A stretch of 64,000 nucleotides of DNA, taken from positions 422,228 to 486,227 of the forward strand of contig NZ_JAAFZU010000001.1 of the NCBI RefSeq assembly GCF_018263905.1. Direction: 5' to 3'. Positions 20,001-27,168 of the stretch are shown in pieces. The DNA is from Loktanella sp. SALINAS62 (lineage in GTDB: Bacteria > Pseudomonadota > Alphaproteobacteria > Rhodobacterales > Rhodobacteraceae). The notes below the pieces were generated by a model, which was not told the origin of the DNA, did not search any database, and saw only the letters and a program-made list of their open reading frames with translations. Every line of letters begins with the position of its first letter. Positions within the stretch are counted from its first letter, which is position 1. A program made the position numbers and the translations under genes.

Positions 20001-20156
20001 CAGCCCGGTCGAAACGTAGAACAGGGGCAGCGGCACCTCTGGGTTCGCTTCTTTTGGAATCGCGGTATAGGCATAGGCGCCGACGGCCATGATGACCATC
20101 AATGTCATGACCACGACACGGGATCGGGAAAATGCGGCGTCAATCAAACCGTTCAT
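17031..20156 (-). CDS. RND-family efflux pump permease
   Basis: A 1041-residue inner-membrane proton-driven exporter with the AcrB/MexB-like duplicated layout: TM1 near residue 12-30, a periplasmic loop, TM2-6 at about 335-480, TM7 near 530, a second periplasmic loop and TM8-12 at about 860-1020. Recognisable segments are LFSLILVVGMLVDGAIVTTE (TM4, proton-relay acidic residue) and GIGVIALAGIVVNNNIVLID. The start overlaps the upstream adaptor stop by four bases. No outer-membrane TolC-type partner is in the window, so it would use one encoded elsewhere. The substrate is unknown; the MarR-type regulator suggests toxic-compound export. Confidence 0.92.
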   Translation of the reverse strand: MNGLIDAAFSRSRVVVMTLMVIMAVGAYAYTAIPKEANPEVPLPLFYVSTGLDGISPSDAERLLLEPMETEFASITGLDSMNSEAAEGFASVQLEFSPGGDNQEALDKVRVAADRAQNELPDDAYEITITEINTALFPIITAILSGPVPERTLNDLAENLQEELEGLEGVLEVDIGGQRFEFLEVLIDPTVFQTYNLSFDELIGQIQRNNLLVAAGAIETGSGRIVLKVPGLIQDLDDVMAMPIKVRDDAVVTFGDVATIRRTFEDPDSFARINGQPALALEIKKRSGANIIETVAAAKAVVEDLRVDWPDSVEVTYLQDQSKQVEDLLSDLEANVIAAVILVMIVIVLALGLRSSILVGLSIPGAFLVGVIALWTLGYTMNIVVLFSLILVVGMLVDGAIVTTELADRKLQEGASPKEAYSYAAKRMAWPIIASTATTLCVFFPLLFWSGLVGQFMKFLPITVILTLTASLFMALIFIPVVGGLIGKRQPQSARAKAALHAAEFGDPRDMGGFTGAYVRFLQWAILRPGATVLLAVALLLGGFGLYGQFGKGITFFPSVEPDFMQVQVRARDNFSIFERDALVRAVEDRLVEYDEIASIYARSMMSAGQGDEETIGTLQLDLTPWDTRRTAAEIGEDIRESVSDIAGIDVQVQTESGGPTAGKPVNLQVTARNPDTQAAAVQQIRDIMDRIGGFTDVTDTRPVPGVEVSILVNRAEAARFGADVSLLGQAVQLLTQGITVADYRPEDVDGSLDIRVRFPREERSLSELASLRVPTTSGLVPISNFVTFAPSDRTGIIRRIDEKRVTTIEANVGPGVLVNDQVTELTAALNDAELPEGVEFSFAGEAEDQAESMAFLATAFLTAIFLMFVILVIQFNNFFQAFVVMSAIVFSVAGVLLGLLITGRPFGVVMGGIGVIALAGIVVNNNIVLIDTYNDLKRIGQSPMEAALRTGAQRLRPVFLTSITTALGLMPMVIGVNLNFFTREIVFGAPSTQWWTELSSAIAGGLVVATVLTLIVTPAMLMLGEKRAKRAVPPDAVPAE

Positions 20157-21334
20157 TGCGCGTCATCCTGCAAGCTGGGTGCCACGGTTTCGCCTGCGTT
20201 CACAAAGCCCTGTCCGATGGTGATGACGTTGGCGGTGTCAGGCAATCCTGCGACCCACAGCCCGTCGACCTGCGCCTTGACGATTTCGATGGGATAAAAA
20301 GCGACCGTGTCGTCGTCCGCCACGGTTTTGACGCCAAGGGTGCCGTCGGTGTCCAATGACACGATGGATGCGGGCAGGAAATGCGCCGTTGTTTCCCCCG
20401 TGGGGATCACCACCTCTGCCGAAATGCCGGCGGGGATCGCACCGTCATCGTTCGGCACCTCTATTTCGACCAGAAACGTACGTGTTTCACTGGCAGCCGA
20501 TGTGCCGACAAAACTGACGATGCCTTCGCGCTCTTCGCCGGTGATGAATCGGACATTGGCGGTTTGTCCGACAGACAAACGGGTCAGCGATTGCTGCGGC
20601 ACCTGAATGGATACGGTTAGCGGGGTAATATCGACCAGCCGTCCGATGTCGGCCCCGGCAGACACAAAGACGCCTTCGTCCAGATCCAGCGTTTCGATGC
20701 GCCCATCGAACGGGGCTGTAATCGTCAGGGACAGCGCCGCCTGACTGGCGGCGGTCACCTGCGCCTGTGCGGCAGCAAGCTGTGCGCGCGCCTGCGTCAC
20801 ACGGTCGGTCGTGGCGACACCACGATCCAGTAATTGTTCCGCATTCTGCAATTCACGTTCGGCAATTGCCAGGTCTTCGGCGGCACGGTTGATATCCGCC
20901 TCGTTATTTGTCGAATCCAGCCGTGCAATCACCGTTCCTGCGGTGACGGTCTGGCCTTTTTCCACCAGCACTTGCGCCACGTCACCAGATGTTTCGGCGC
21001 GCAGCATCGTATCACGGTCAGGCAGCGCCTGACCTTCTGCCTGATAAAACTGGGTGACAGTTTCTGCCGACGACGGGGCCACGGCCACAGCCACAGGCGC
21101 AATCGATTCGCGCACCGGGGCTTCTGTAGGTGGTGCAGCGGACAGAAAAAATCCACTGCCCATCCAGCCAACGATGGCCAACACCAGCGCACCCGCAATC
21201 CAGGATGACCGGGACGCGCCCTTGTCATCGCGGAATTCCAGCGGCTTGCGGCCATCGGTGTTGGCGGACGGGACCGGCACCAGGGTCGGCGCATTCGATC
21301 CGGGCACATTGGTCTGTTCTACATATTGATTCAT
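20153..21334 (-). CDS. RND periplasmic adaptor (HlyD/MFP family)
   Basis: A 393-residue membrane fusion protein that links the RND pump to the outer membrane. A cytosolic N-terminal stretch of about 45 residues precedes one transmembrane anchor (WIAGALVLAIVGWMGSGFFL). After that come the lipoyl/barrel-sandwich segments (RAETSGDVAQVLVEKGQTVT and APFDGRIETLDLDEGVFVSA) flanking an alpha-helical hairpin, and a beta-barrel. The N-terminal cytosolic stretch is longer than in AcrA, and no lipobox cysteine is visible. It lies three bases after the MarR-type gene and overlaps the permease start by ATGA, so it is one operon. Confidence 0.92.
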   Translation of the reverse strand: MNQYVEQTNVPGSNAPTLVPVPSANTDGRKPLEFRDDKGASRSSWIAGALVLAIVGWMGSGFFLSAAPPTEAPVRESIAPVAVAVAPSSAETVTQFYQAEGQALPDRDTMLRAETSGDVAQVLVEKGQTVTAGTVIARLDSTNNEADINRAAEDLAIAERELQNAEQLLDRGVATTDRVTQARAQLAAAQAQVTAASQAALSLTITAPFDGRIETLDLDEGVFVSAGADIGRLVDITPLTVSIQVPQQSLTRLSVGQTANVRFITGEEREGIVSFVGTSAASETRTFLVEIEVPNDDGAIPAGISAEVVIPTGETTAHFLPASIVSLDTDGTLGVKTVADDDTVAFYPIEIVKAQVDGLWVAGLPDTANVITIGQGFVNAGETVAPSLQDDAQ

Positions 21335-21337
21335 GGT

Positions 21338-21841
21338 CTATTCCCCGGGCTTAACAGGCTGTTGCCCGACATATGTTTCTTCGGATGCGTTCAACTGGGC
21401 CAACGCCACCCCCATCGCGGCGTCGATAGAGGCATAGAACTGCGCGTGTGCGCGCAGACGGCCGATTGCATCAGATTCTTCAGGTAGCAGGTTGATGGTC
21501 TTTGCGATTTCGTCGCGGCGGCTGCGTTGGCGTTGTTGGATCCCCGCCAGCATGGTCGCATAGGGGTTATCGGCCAGCTGAAAAAAATCCTGACGCACCC
21601 CCGGTTCGGTCGTGCGTTTGACCAGACCCCGTTCTTCAAGAAGACGGATGCTGCTGCTGATGCTGCCCCGACTGACCTGAAGCTGCGTCGCCAGATCGCC
21701 GAACGCGACACGCTCTCCGTCAAAGATCAGCATGCCCAGAACACGTCCGGCAATGCGCGGCAGACCTTCTGCCTGAAGGCTTAGCCCGGTCTGTTCGATA
21801 AATCGGGTCCGTAAGGCGTCTGTCGTGTGTGTATCTGGCAA
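21338..21841 (-). CDS. MarR/GbsR-type regulator of the RND operon, TTG start
   Basis: A 167-residue winged-helix repressor. The HTH lies at about residues 35-85: LPRIAGRVLGMLIFDGERVA, then FGDLATQLQVSRGSISSSIR, then LLEERGLVKRTTEPGVRQDF. A helical C-terminal dimerisation region follows. I place the start at the TTG of 21841, because AGGAG sits six bases upstream; the only in-frame ATG (21886) lacks a ribosome site and adds a low-complexity leader. The gene is first in the efflux operon, and a 20-base inverted repeat lies 56 bases upstream, so autorepression relieved by a ligand is likely (inference). Confidence 0.82.
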   Translation of the reverse strand: MPDTHTTDALRTRFIEQTGLSLQAEGLPRIAGRVLGMLIFDGERVAFGDLATQLQVSRGSISSSIRLLEERGLVKRTTEPGVRQDFFQLADNPYATMLAGIQQRQRSRRDEIAKTINLLPEESDAIGRLRAHAQFYASIDAAMGVALAQLNASEETYVGQQPVKPGE

Positions 21842-21847
21842 GCGCTG

Positions 21848-21852
21848 CTCCT
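21848..21852 (-). promoter_or_regulatory. ribosome binding site deciding a TTG start
   Basis: AGGAG on the minus strand, six bases before the TTG at 21841. It is the reason for choosing a non-ATG start for the MarR-type regulator. Confidence 0.6.
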
Positions 21853-21896
21853 GTGGCTGGTCACCACATGGGTCAGCCCACGGCAATTCGCAAGTC

Positions 21897-21916
21897 TGTT
21901 CAGTCCTAACTGAACA
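21897..21916. promoter_or_regulatory. inverted-repeat operator upstream of the MarR-RND operon
   Basis: TGTTCAG (21897-21903), six bases, CTGAACA (21910-21916): a perfect 7-6-7 inverted repeat in the promoter region of the efflux operon. The size and position fit a dimeric MarR-family operator. It is not followed by a T-tract that would make it a terminator in the sense of the operon. Confidence 0.7.
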
Positions 21917-21954
21917 ATTTTTTCCAAGCCGGGCAAGCCGCGCCCGATCTCATA

Positions 21955-22000
21955 AAATGCAAACAGCCACCCCAAGGTGGCTGTCGCTGTCTTTGCATTT
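21955..22000. terminator. terminator downstream of purU
   Basis: A nine-base stem ACAGCCACC / GGTGGCTGT (21963-21971, 21976-21984) with a four-base loop lies just past the purU stop. It is embedded in a second nine-base inverted repeat AAATGCAAA / TTTGCATTT (21955-21963, 21992-22000). On the minus strand a T-rich TTTGCATTTTAT follows the inner stem, as expected for a rho-independent terminator. Confidence 0.7.
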
Positions 22001-22023
22001 GGCGTTTGTCAGATCACCGGGGG

Positions 22024-22908
22024 TCAGCCCAGACGTTCGGACGCGTAACCGCCGGGGCTGGCAGGGAACACCACCGTTTTATTGCCGTTCAGGAAAACCC
22101 GGTTGTGGATATGTGCGTGGATGGCACGGGCCAGCACCTGCGCTTCGACATCACGGCCCAGCGTGACATAGTCAGCCGAACTTTGCGCATGGGTGACGCG
22201 GCAGGTGTCCTGTTCGATGATCGGGCCTTCGTCCAGATCGGCAGTCACGTAATGTGCGGTCGCCCCGATCAGTTTCACGCCACGTTCAAACGCCTGTTTA
22301 TAGGGGTTTGCCCCCTTGAAGCTGGGCAGGAATGAATGGTGGATGTTGATGATCCGGCCCGACATCTTCTGGCACATTTGGTCCGACAGAATCTGCATGT
22401 AGCGCGCAAGAACGATCAGGTCGGCACCTGTTTCCTCGACGATGTCCATGATCTCTGCTTCGGCCTTGGGTTTGTTCTGGGCCGTGACCTTGATGCAGTA
22501 GAATGGGATGTCGTGATTCACGACGACCTTTTGATAATCGGTGTGGTTCGAAATAACGGCAACGATATCGATCGGCAACGCACCGATGCGCCAACGATAC
22601 AAAAGGTCATTCAGGCAGTGCCCGAAGCGCGACACCATCACGACAACCTTCATCCGGACCGCTTCATCATGGATGAACCAGTCCAGACCCAGTGGCTTCG
22701 CAACTTCGACGAAGTCTTCGCGCATCGTGTCCAGCGTGATGGAATCCGGCGTGGTAAAGCTGACGCGGGTGAAAAACTTGCCGGTGTCGGGGTCATCGAA
22801 CTGGGCACTGTCGGTAATGTTGCAACCATTGTCGGCCAGAAAAGTCGAGATGGCTGACACAATACCAATCTGCGACTCGCAGGCGGCTGTTAGTGCGTAT
22901 TTCGGCAT
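22024..22908 (-). CDS. purU: formyltetrahydrofolate deformylase
   Basis: Hydrolyses 10-formyl-tetrahydrofolate to formate and tetrahydrofolate. It has 294 residues. An N-terminal ACT domain (about 1-85, YALTAACESQIGIVSAISTF) is followed by the formyltransferase-like catalytic domain. Catalytic motifs are IIVLARYMQILS-type (LIVLARYMQILSDQM), INIHHSFLPSFKGANPYKQA (His in HHSFLPSF) and HYVTADLDEGPIIEQD (Asp). It is the last gene of the mocD-mocE-panB-like-purU operon, 39 bases after the PanB-like gene. That context suggests it handles C1 units released by the oxygenase, rather than purine synthesis (inference). Confidence 0.93.
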   Translation of the reverse strand: MPKYALTAACESQIGIVSAISTFLADNGCNITDSAQFDDPDTGKFFTRVSFTTPDSITLDTMREDFVEVAKPLGLDWFIHDEAVRMKVVVMVSRFGHCLNDLLYRWRIGALPIDIVAVISNHTDYQKVVVNHDIPFYCIKVTAQNKPKAEAEIMDIVEETGADLIVLARYMQILSDQMCQKMSGRIINIHHSFLPSFKGANPYKQAFERGVKLIGATAHYVTADLDEGPIIEQDTCRVTHAQSSADYVTLGRDVEAQVLARAIHAHIHNRVFLNGNKTVVFPASPGGYASERLG

Positions 22909-22947
22909 GGTGCTCTTTCAGTAGGATCGGTGGCGGTAAAGTGGACC

Positions 22948-23751
22948 TTAGCGATCGGCCAAGGCGGCGACGAATGCAGCCAGTTCCTGATCCGGGATCG
23001 TCACGCTGTGTTCCGGCCCCGGATAGGACTGACGGTCCACATCTGCCTTAAATTCTGCAAACGCCGCAATCCGTTCGCGCTGCAATCGGGCGAATTCCGA
23101 CCTAAAGTCACGGTAGCTTTTGCCATGACGCGGTTTGTGGCCCTCGGTCGCGCCCAACACGTCGCTGGCGAACAGATATTGCGCGTCCGCATATGGACCC
23201 GCACCCATCCCCAAAAGCACAAGGGTCGTGCGTTTTGAAATCTCGGCGGCGACACGGTCCGGCACGACTTCCAGTTCGACGCCGAAACAGCCGATCCTTT
23301 CCAGCGCCTGCACGTGGTCCATGACTGCAAGTGCGCTCTGGGCGGTTTTGCCAACAGCCTTGAATCCGCCTGTCCATGTCGCTTTGGATGGAATCAATCC
23401 GACATGGCTGACCACGGGAATCCCGTCGTCGGCCAGCGCCTTGATCGTGGTCATGGACGACGCGCAGTAGACGCAATCGCCGCCCGTCTGCATCGCACGG
23501 TGGGCCGCGCGCTGATAATCCTCTGCCGTGACAAGCTGACCGTAAAGCAATCCGACCTGCACAAAACAGTCGCCTGCCGCCACGCGCATGTCGGGCGTCC
23601 ACAGCGGGTCGATGATTGACAGCATGTCGATGCCTGCGGCCGCTGCGGCAGCCGCTTCCTCTGGTGTTTCGACATACAGCATCGACAGCTGACGCGTGCC
23701 TTTCAGCGCGCGGATGTCCGCGACGGTCGGGCGGTTGTGATATAGGGTCAT
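22948..23751 (-). CDS. PanB-like protein with altered active site
   Basis: A 267-residue TIM-barrel protein of the ketopantoate hydroxymethyltransferase (PanB) / PEP mutase superfamily. Family-like segments are GIPVVSHVGLIPSKATWTGG, ELEVVPDRVAAEIS (retained Glu) and LLGMGAGPYADAQYLFASDV. Positions that hold metal or substrate in PanB differ: the DSLG region reads IIDPLW, the ADLPF region reads VQVGLLYG, and the VKIEGG region reads CVYCASS, so the usual Asp, Lys and Glu are missing. It is therefore unlikely to make ketopantoate. It lies six bases after mocE and before purU, so a C1-related role in the same pathway is more likely (inference). Confidence 0.7.
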   Translation of the reverse strand: MTLYHNRPTVADIRALKGTRQLSMLYVETPEEAAAAAAAGIDMLSIIDPLWTPDMRVAAGDCFVQVGLLYGQLVTAEDYQRAAHRAMQTGGDCVYCASSMTTIKALADDGIPVVSHVGLIPSKATWTGGFKAVGKTAQSALAVMDHVQALERIGCFGVELEVVPDRVAAEISKRTTLVLLGMGAGPYADAQYLFASDVLGATEGHKPRHGKSYRDFRSEFARLQRERIAAFAEFKADVDRQSYPGPEHSVTIPDQELAAFVAALADR

Positions 23752-23757
23752 GCCGGA

Positions 23758-24069
23758 TCAGACTTGTATCAATACGCGGTCACCATCCAACCGGACCGGA
23801 TAGGTGCCAAGGTTCACGCAGACGGGCGCGCGTTTCGCGGCCCCGGTGCGATAATCGAACTGGCCGTTATGTTTGGGGCATTCGATGGTGTAATCCATCA
23901 CCAGCCCATCCGACAGATGCACATTTTCATGGGTGCACAGCCCGTCGGTGCAAAAGAATTCGTCGTCGGGGCTGCGGTAGATGGCAAAGGTCCGCCCGTC
24001 GTGGTCAAAACGGATCAGGTCTTCTTCCTCGATGTCGTCCTTGGCGCAGGCGTCGATCCAGTCGGCCAT
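23758..24069 (-). CDS. mocE: MocE-type Rieske [2Fe-2S] ferredoxin
   Basis: A 103-residue soluble Rieske ferredoxin. The cluster ligands are C45 and H47 in LCTHENVHL and C64 and H67 in ECPKHNGQFD. The stretch THENVHLSDGLVMDYTIECP is typical of the MocE group, which supplies electrons to an oxygenase. It sits 21 bases after the desaturase-type MocD gene, and a reductase (MocF) is not in the window. In rhizobial rhizopine catabolism MocD, MocE and MocF demethylate 3-O-methyl-scyllo-inosamine. The inositol genes next door make a related reaction plausible here. Confidence 0.85.
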   Translation of the reverse strand: MADWIDACAKDDIEEEDLIRFDHDGRTFAIYRSPDDEFFCTDGLCTHENVHLSDGLVMDYTIECPKHNGQFDYRTGAAKRAPVCVNLGTYPVRLDGDRVLIQV

Positions 24070-24090
24070 GTTAGTCTCCTCCGGTTTAGG

Positions 24091-25194
24091 TTATTCTGCG
24101 GGCACTGCCGTCGTCACGTTCTCGGCCATGCCCAGTGCCGTCCGGTGCAGGTCAACCCGGTAGGGCGCTGCGCCATGTGGCAGATCGCGTTGCAGAAAAT
24201 CGTCGTGATAGCGCAACTGGTGGCGCAGGATCGGCAACACCTCGCAATAGGCGTGCCACATCGACGGGTTCGGCGCGGGCAGGTCGTGTTTGATACGCTG
24301 ATGCAGGTCGGGCAGCCGGTGGTAGGGGACCATCGGGAACATATGGTGTTCGCAGTGATAGTTCATGTTCCAGTAAATGAACCGCGACACCGGGTTCATA
24401 TAGACAGTCCGACTGTTCAGTCGGTGGTCAATCACGTTTTCAGCCAGTCCTGCATGTTGCAGCAGGCCCGTCAGCACATGATGCCAAGCGCCATACAGAC
24501 GCGGCAGCCCGATCACCATCAGCGGCAGGATCGATCCGGTTGCGACCGCAAGTGTGATGACGGCAGCATAGATCACGACCCAGATACGGGCGACCCGCAC
24601 GACCTTGGGCTGTTCGCTTTCGGGAATATAACTCGCTTCTTCGGCGTCCAGACGGCCGGTGGCGTTCACCAGCATCCGTTTCCACCCGCTGAACGCATCA
24701 AGGATGCCGAAAAAGTTCAGCGCGATCCGGAACAGCGCGGGCGGGCGCATCGCGACGATTTCGGGATCGCGTCCGACGATGACGGTATCGGTGTGGTGGC
24801 GCGCGTGGCCCCAGCGCCATGTGACCGGGTTGCGGACCATGCAGAACGACGCAATCTGATACAGCGCATTGTTCATCCACGGCGTCTTGAACGCCGTGCC
24901 GTGGCCGCATTCGTGCCAGCGACTGTCCATTGCGGACCCGTACAGCACGCCGTAGCCCAACCAGAAGGGAACCGACCACCACGTCGGCCACAGGGCGATC
25001 CCGATCCCGGCAAGGATGATCATACTGCCGAACAGGATGATCGCGTCGCGGATTGCCGGGCCATCCTTGCGCTGCATCAGCGCCTTCATGTCCTTGCGCG
25101 GGATGTCGGTCAGATACCAATCGGCAGCGGACAGGCCGGTTTCGACGGCTTTGCGGGCGTTGGCGCCCAACAGGGAATAATCGCGTTTGTTCAT
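24091..25194 (-). CDS. mocD: MocD-type membrane di-iron oxygenase (fatty-acid desaturase fold)
   Basis: A 367-residue membrane di-iron enzyme. The three histidine boxes are HECGH (94-98), HARHH (130-134) and HCEHH (280-284), with extra histidines at 238-239. Hydrophobic segments lie at about 48-90 and 205-235. ATG 25194 (MNKRDYSLLG) is chosen because GGAG is six bases upstream; two earlier in-frame ATGs have weaker sites. The pairing with a Rieske ferredoxin points to hydroxylation or demethylation rather than lipid desaturation. It is first in the operon with mocE, panB-like and purU, and divergent from a LacI regulator. The substrate is inferred to be a methylated inositol or inosamine. Confidence 0.8.
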   Translation of the reverse strand: MNKRDYSLLGANARKAVETGLSAADWYLTDIPRKDMKALMQRKDGPAIRDAIILFGSMIILAGIGIALWPTWWSVPFWLGYGVLYGSAMDSRWHECGHGTAFKTPWMNNALYQIASFCMVRNPVTWRWGHARHHTDTVIVGRDPEIVAMRPPALFRIALNFFGILDAFSGWKRMLVNATGRLDAEEASYIPESEQPKVVRVARIWVVIYAAVITLAVATGSILPLMVIGLPRLYGAWHHVLTGLLQHAGLAENVIDHRLNSRTVYMNPVSRFIYWNMNYHCEHHMFPMVPYHRLPDLHQRIKHDLPAPNPSMWHAYCEVLPILRHQLRYHDDFLQRDLPHGAAPYRVDLHRTALGMAENVTTAVPAE

Positions 25195-25303
25195 CGTCAG
25201 CTCCGTCATCAACAGATGATCAGGGCTTAACAGCAACAGAACGGCAGGTCTTGCGCGCCGCGTAAATTCACATCAAATTAAATCACCGACACCCCTGATA
25301 ATT

Positions 25304-25317
25304 GATGTAATTACATC
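25304..25317. promoter_or_regulatory. LacI-type operator in the mocD / lacI divergent region
   Basis: GATGTAATTACATC is a perfect 14-base palindrome 11 bases before the LacI start codon. A related half, AATTCACATCAA at 25265-25276 (complement TTGATGTGAATT), repeats the TTGATGTnAATT pattern nearer to mocD. Both fall in the 133-base gap between the divergent genes, as expected for shared repression. Confidence 0.65.
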
Positions 25318-25327
25318 GGAACACCGC

Positions 25328-26359
25328 ATGACAAAACGTCCGACGATCAAGGATTTGGCCCGCGCCGCAGGGGTTGGCGTGGCAACGGTGGATCGTGCCC
25401 TGAACGGGCGGTCGCATGTCCGGCCCGATACGCTGGACCGCGTGCGACTGGCGGCAGAACAGATCGGCTACCCCACCCGTGGGCTGGCCCTTCGGCAACA
25501 GGCGGCGGACCGTCCGCAGGTCCGGTTCGGGTTCGTGCTGCATAAGGGCGCGCAGGAATTCTATCGGAACTTCGCGCTAGCCCTGCAACGCGCGGTGGAC
25601 GCGCGCACCGACATCAGGGGGCGCGCTGTCATCCGGTTCGCGGCGTCGCAGTCCCCCGGCGATTTCGCGCACGAGATTGCCGATGTCGCATCCCAGACCG
25701 ACGCCATAGCCACATCCGCGATCAATCATCCGACCCTGTCAGATCTGGTGGGCGACCTGACGGCCAACGGCACGCCGGTCTTTGCCCTGCTCAATGATTT
25801 CGCCCAAGGCATCCGCCAGAATTATATGGGTCTGAACAACGTCAAGGTCGGACGTCTGGCCGCATGGATGATGACCACCCAGATCCGCGACCCCGGCAAG
25901 CTGGCGGTGTTTGTCGGTGGCAATCGCTGGCACGGTCACCTGCTGCGTGAAACCGGGTTCCAAAGCTACCTGCGCGAATGTGCGCCCGACTTTTCCATGC
26001 TGGATACTGTCGTTAATCTGGAGACCCGGCAGGTCACATACGAAGCGACGCTTGACCTGCTGGACCGTCAACCCGACCTGCGCGGCATCTACGTCGCGGG
26101 CGGCGGGATGGAGGGCGCGATCGCCGCCATTCGCGAACAGCGACCGCCCGGCAAGATCGCGTTGATCGTCAACGAGCTAACCGACGACAGCCGCAAGGCG
26201 CTGGTGGATCGCTACGCCACCATGGTGATCGCGACCCCACTGGATGATCTGTGCCGCATCCTGATCCAATCGATGATCGACGCCGTGCGCGACGGCACAA
26301 ATACAGGGGGCAGCCAGCATTTTCTGACGCCGCAGCTATATCTGCCAGAATCGTTCTAG
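25328..26359 (+). CDS. LacI-family regulator (copy 1)
   Basis: A 343-residue LacI-type repressor. The N-terminal HTH reads TIKDLARAAGVGVATVDRAL, with NGRSHVRPDTLDRV as hinge helix, followed by a periplasmic-binding-type sensor domain. It is divergent from mocD and convergent with iolB. It is a paralogue of the LacI gene at 38971-40002: both share FVLxK-type openings, GGNRWHGH, NLETRQVTYEATLDL and DLRGIYVAGGGMEGAIAA. The shared sensor core suggests closely related effectors, presumably an inositol or inosose derivative (inference). Its TAG stop overlaps the iolB stop in CTAG. Confidence 0.9.
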   Translation: MTKRPTIKDLARAAGVGVATVDRALNGRSHVRPDTLDRVRLAAEQIGYPTRGLALRQQAADRPQVRFGFVLHKGAQEFYRNFALALQRAVDARTDIRGRAVIRFAASQSPGDFAHEIADVASQTDAIATSAINHPTLSDLVGDLTANGTPVFALLNDFAQGIRQNYMGLNNVKVGRLAAWMMTTQIRDPGKLAVFVGGNRWHGHLLRETGFQSYLRECAPDFSMLDTVVNLETRQVTYEATLDLLDRQPDLRGIYVAGGGMEGAIAAIREQRPPGKIALIVNELTDDSRKALVDRYATMVIATPLDDLCRILIQSMIDAVRDGTNTGGSQHFLTPQLYLPESF

Positions 26360-27168
26360 GCGTCGCGATCCATGATCCACTGCACCTCTGGCGCGGCCAC
26401 GAAACGCCATTTTCGCAGCGGCCCGGCCATGACGTTCAGGTAATACATCTCGAACCCATAGGGTGCGCCGCAGGGGTGATGGCCGCGCGGCACGCAGACC
26501 ACGTCATGATCCTTGACCGCCATGGTTTCATCCAGCAGGCCGTCGTCGGTATAGACCCGCTGCACACCGAAACCACTGGCCGGATTCAGACGGTGGTAAT
26601 AGGTTTCTTCCAGATAGGTGATGCGCGGAAAATCATCTTCGTCATGCCGGTGACTGGGATAGGACGACCAGTGACCCGCGGGGGTGAACACCTCTGTCAC
26701 CAGCAGGCGGTCGGCGACGGGGCGGTCTTCCATTGCGATGTTGTTGATGTGGCGGGTGTTGGTACCGCGTCCGCGTTCTGTCAGCGTAATGCCGTCGGGG
26801 CCAAGGCGCTGGGCGGTGTAACCGCCATCCGCATCGGCGGGGGCGGAACAGACGGCGATGACGCAATCGGTTTGCGTGACCGCGTCCCAACCGGAATCGC
26901 GGGGCACATACAGGCAATGCGGCGGGGTCTTTTCGAACACATCCATCCGGTCGCCCAAAACGCCCCAATCGTGTCCGGCGGCGGTGATCGCGGCCTTGCC
27001 TTCGACGATCACAAGGATGACTTCGCGGTCCAGCGTCGGTTCGTGCGCGCTGTCGCCGGCGCGCAGCCGATACAGTGAGAACCCAACGTAACGCCAGCCT
27101 GCGCTTTCGGGCGTGATCTGATGCACCTTGCCGCGCGTGCCGAAGGGCTTTTTCAAAAGATCAGCCAT
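26356..27168 (-). CDS. iolB: 5-deoxy-glucuronate isomerase
   Basis: Converts 5-deoxy-D-glucuronate, the IolD product, to 2-deoxy-5-keto-D-gluconate. The 270-residue length is normal. Cupin-type family motifs are WRYVGFSLYRLRAGDSAHEP, SSYPSHRHDEDDFPRITYLE (metal His residues), ETYYHRLNPASGFGVQRVYT and VPRGHHPCGAPYGFEMYYLN. ATG 27168 has AGGAG seven bases upstream and overlaps the end of the preceding small gene by eight bases. It is the last gene of the minus-strand iol operon. Confidence 0.95.
   Translation of the reverse strand: MADLLKKPFGTRGKVHQITPESAGWRYVGFSLYRLRAGDSAHEPTLDREVILVIVEGKAAITAAGHDWGVLGDRMDVFEKTPPHCLYVPRDSGWDAVTQTDCVIAVCSAPADADGGYTAQRLGPDGITLTERGRGTNTRHINNIAMEDRPVADRLLVTEVFTPAGHWSSYPSHRHDEDDFPRITYLEETYYHRLNPASGFGVQRVYTDDGLLDETMAVKDHDVVCVPRGHHPCGAPYGFEMYYLNVMAGPLRKWRFVAAPEVQWIMDRDA

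Noticed and set aside
22948-23751. A role in pantothenate synthesis for the PanB-like gene
   Set aside because: The residues that hold metal and ketoisovalerate in PanB are replaced, panC is not next to it, and its neighbours concern demethylation and folate C1 units.
24091-25194. Lipid desaturase for the MocD-type gene
   Set aside because: Histidine boxes alone would allow it, but the adjacent Rieske ferredoxin and the inositol locus fit the oxygenase subgroup better.
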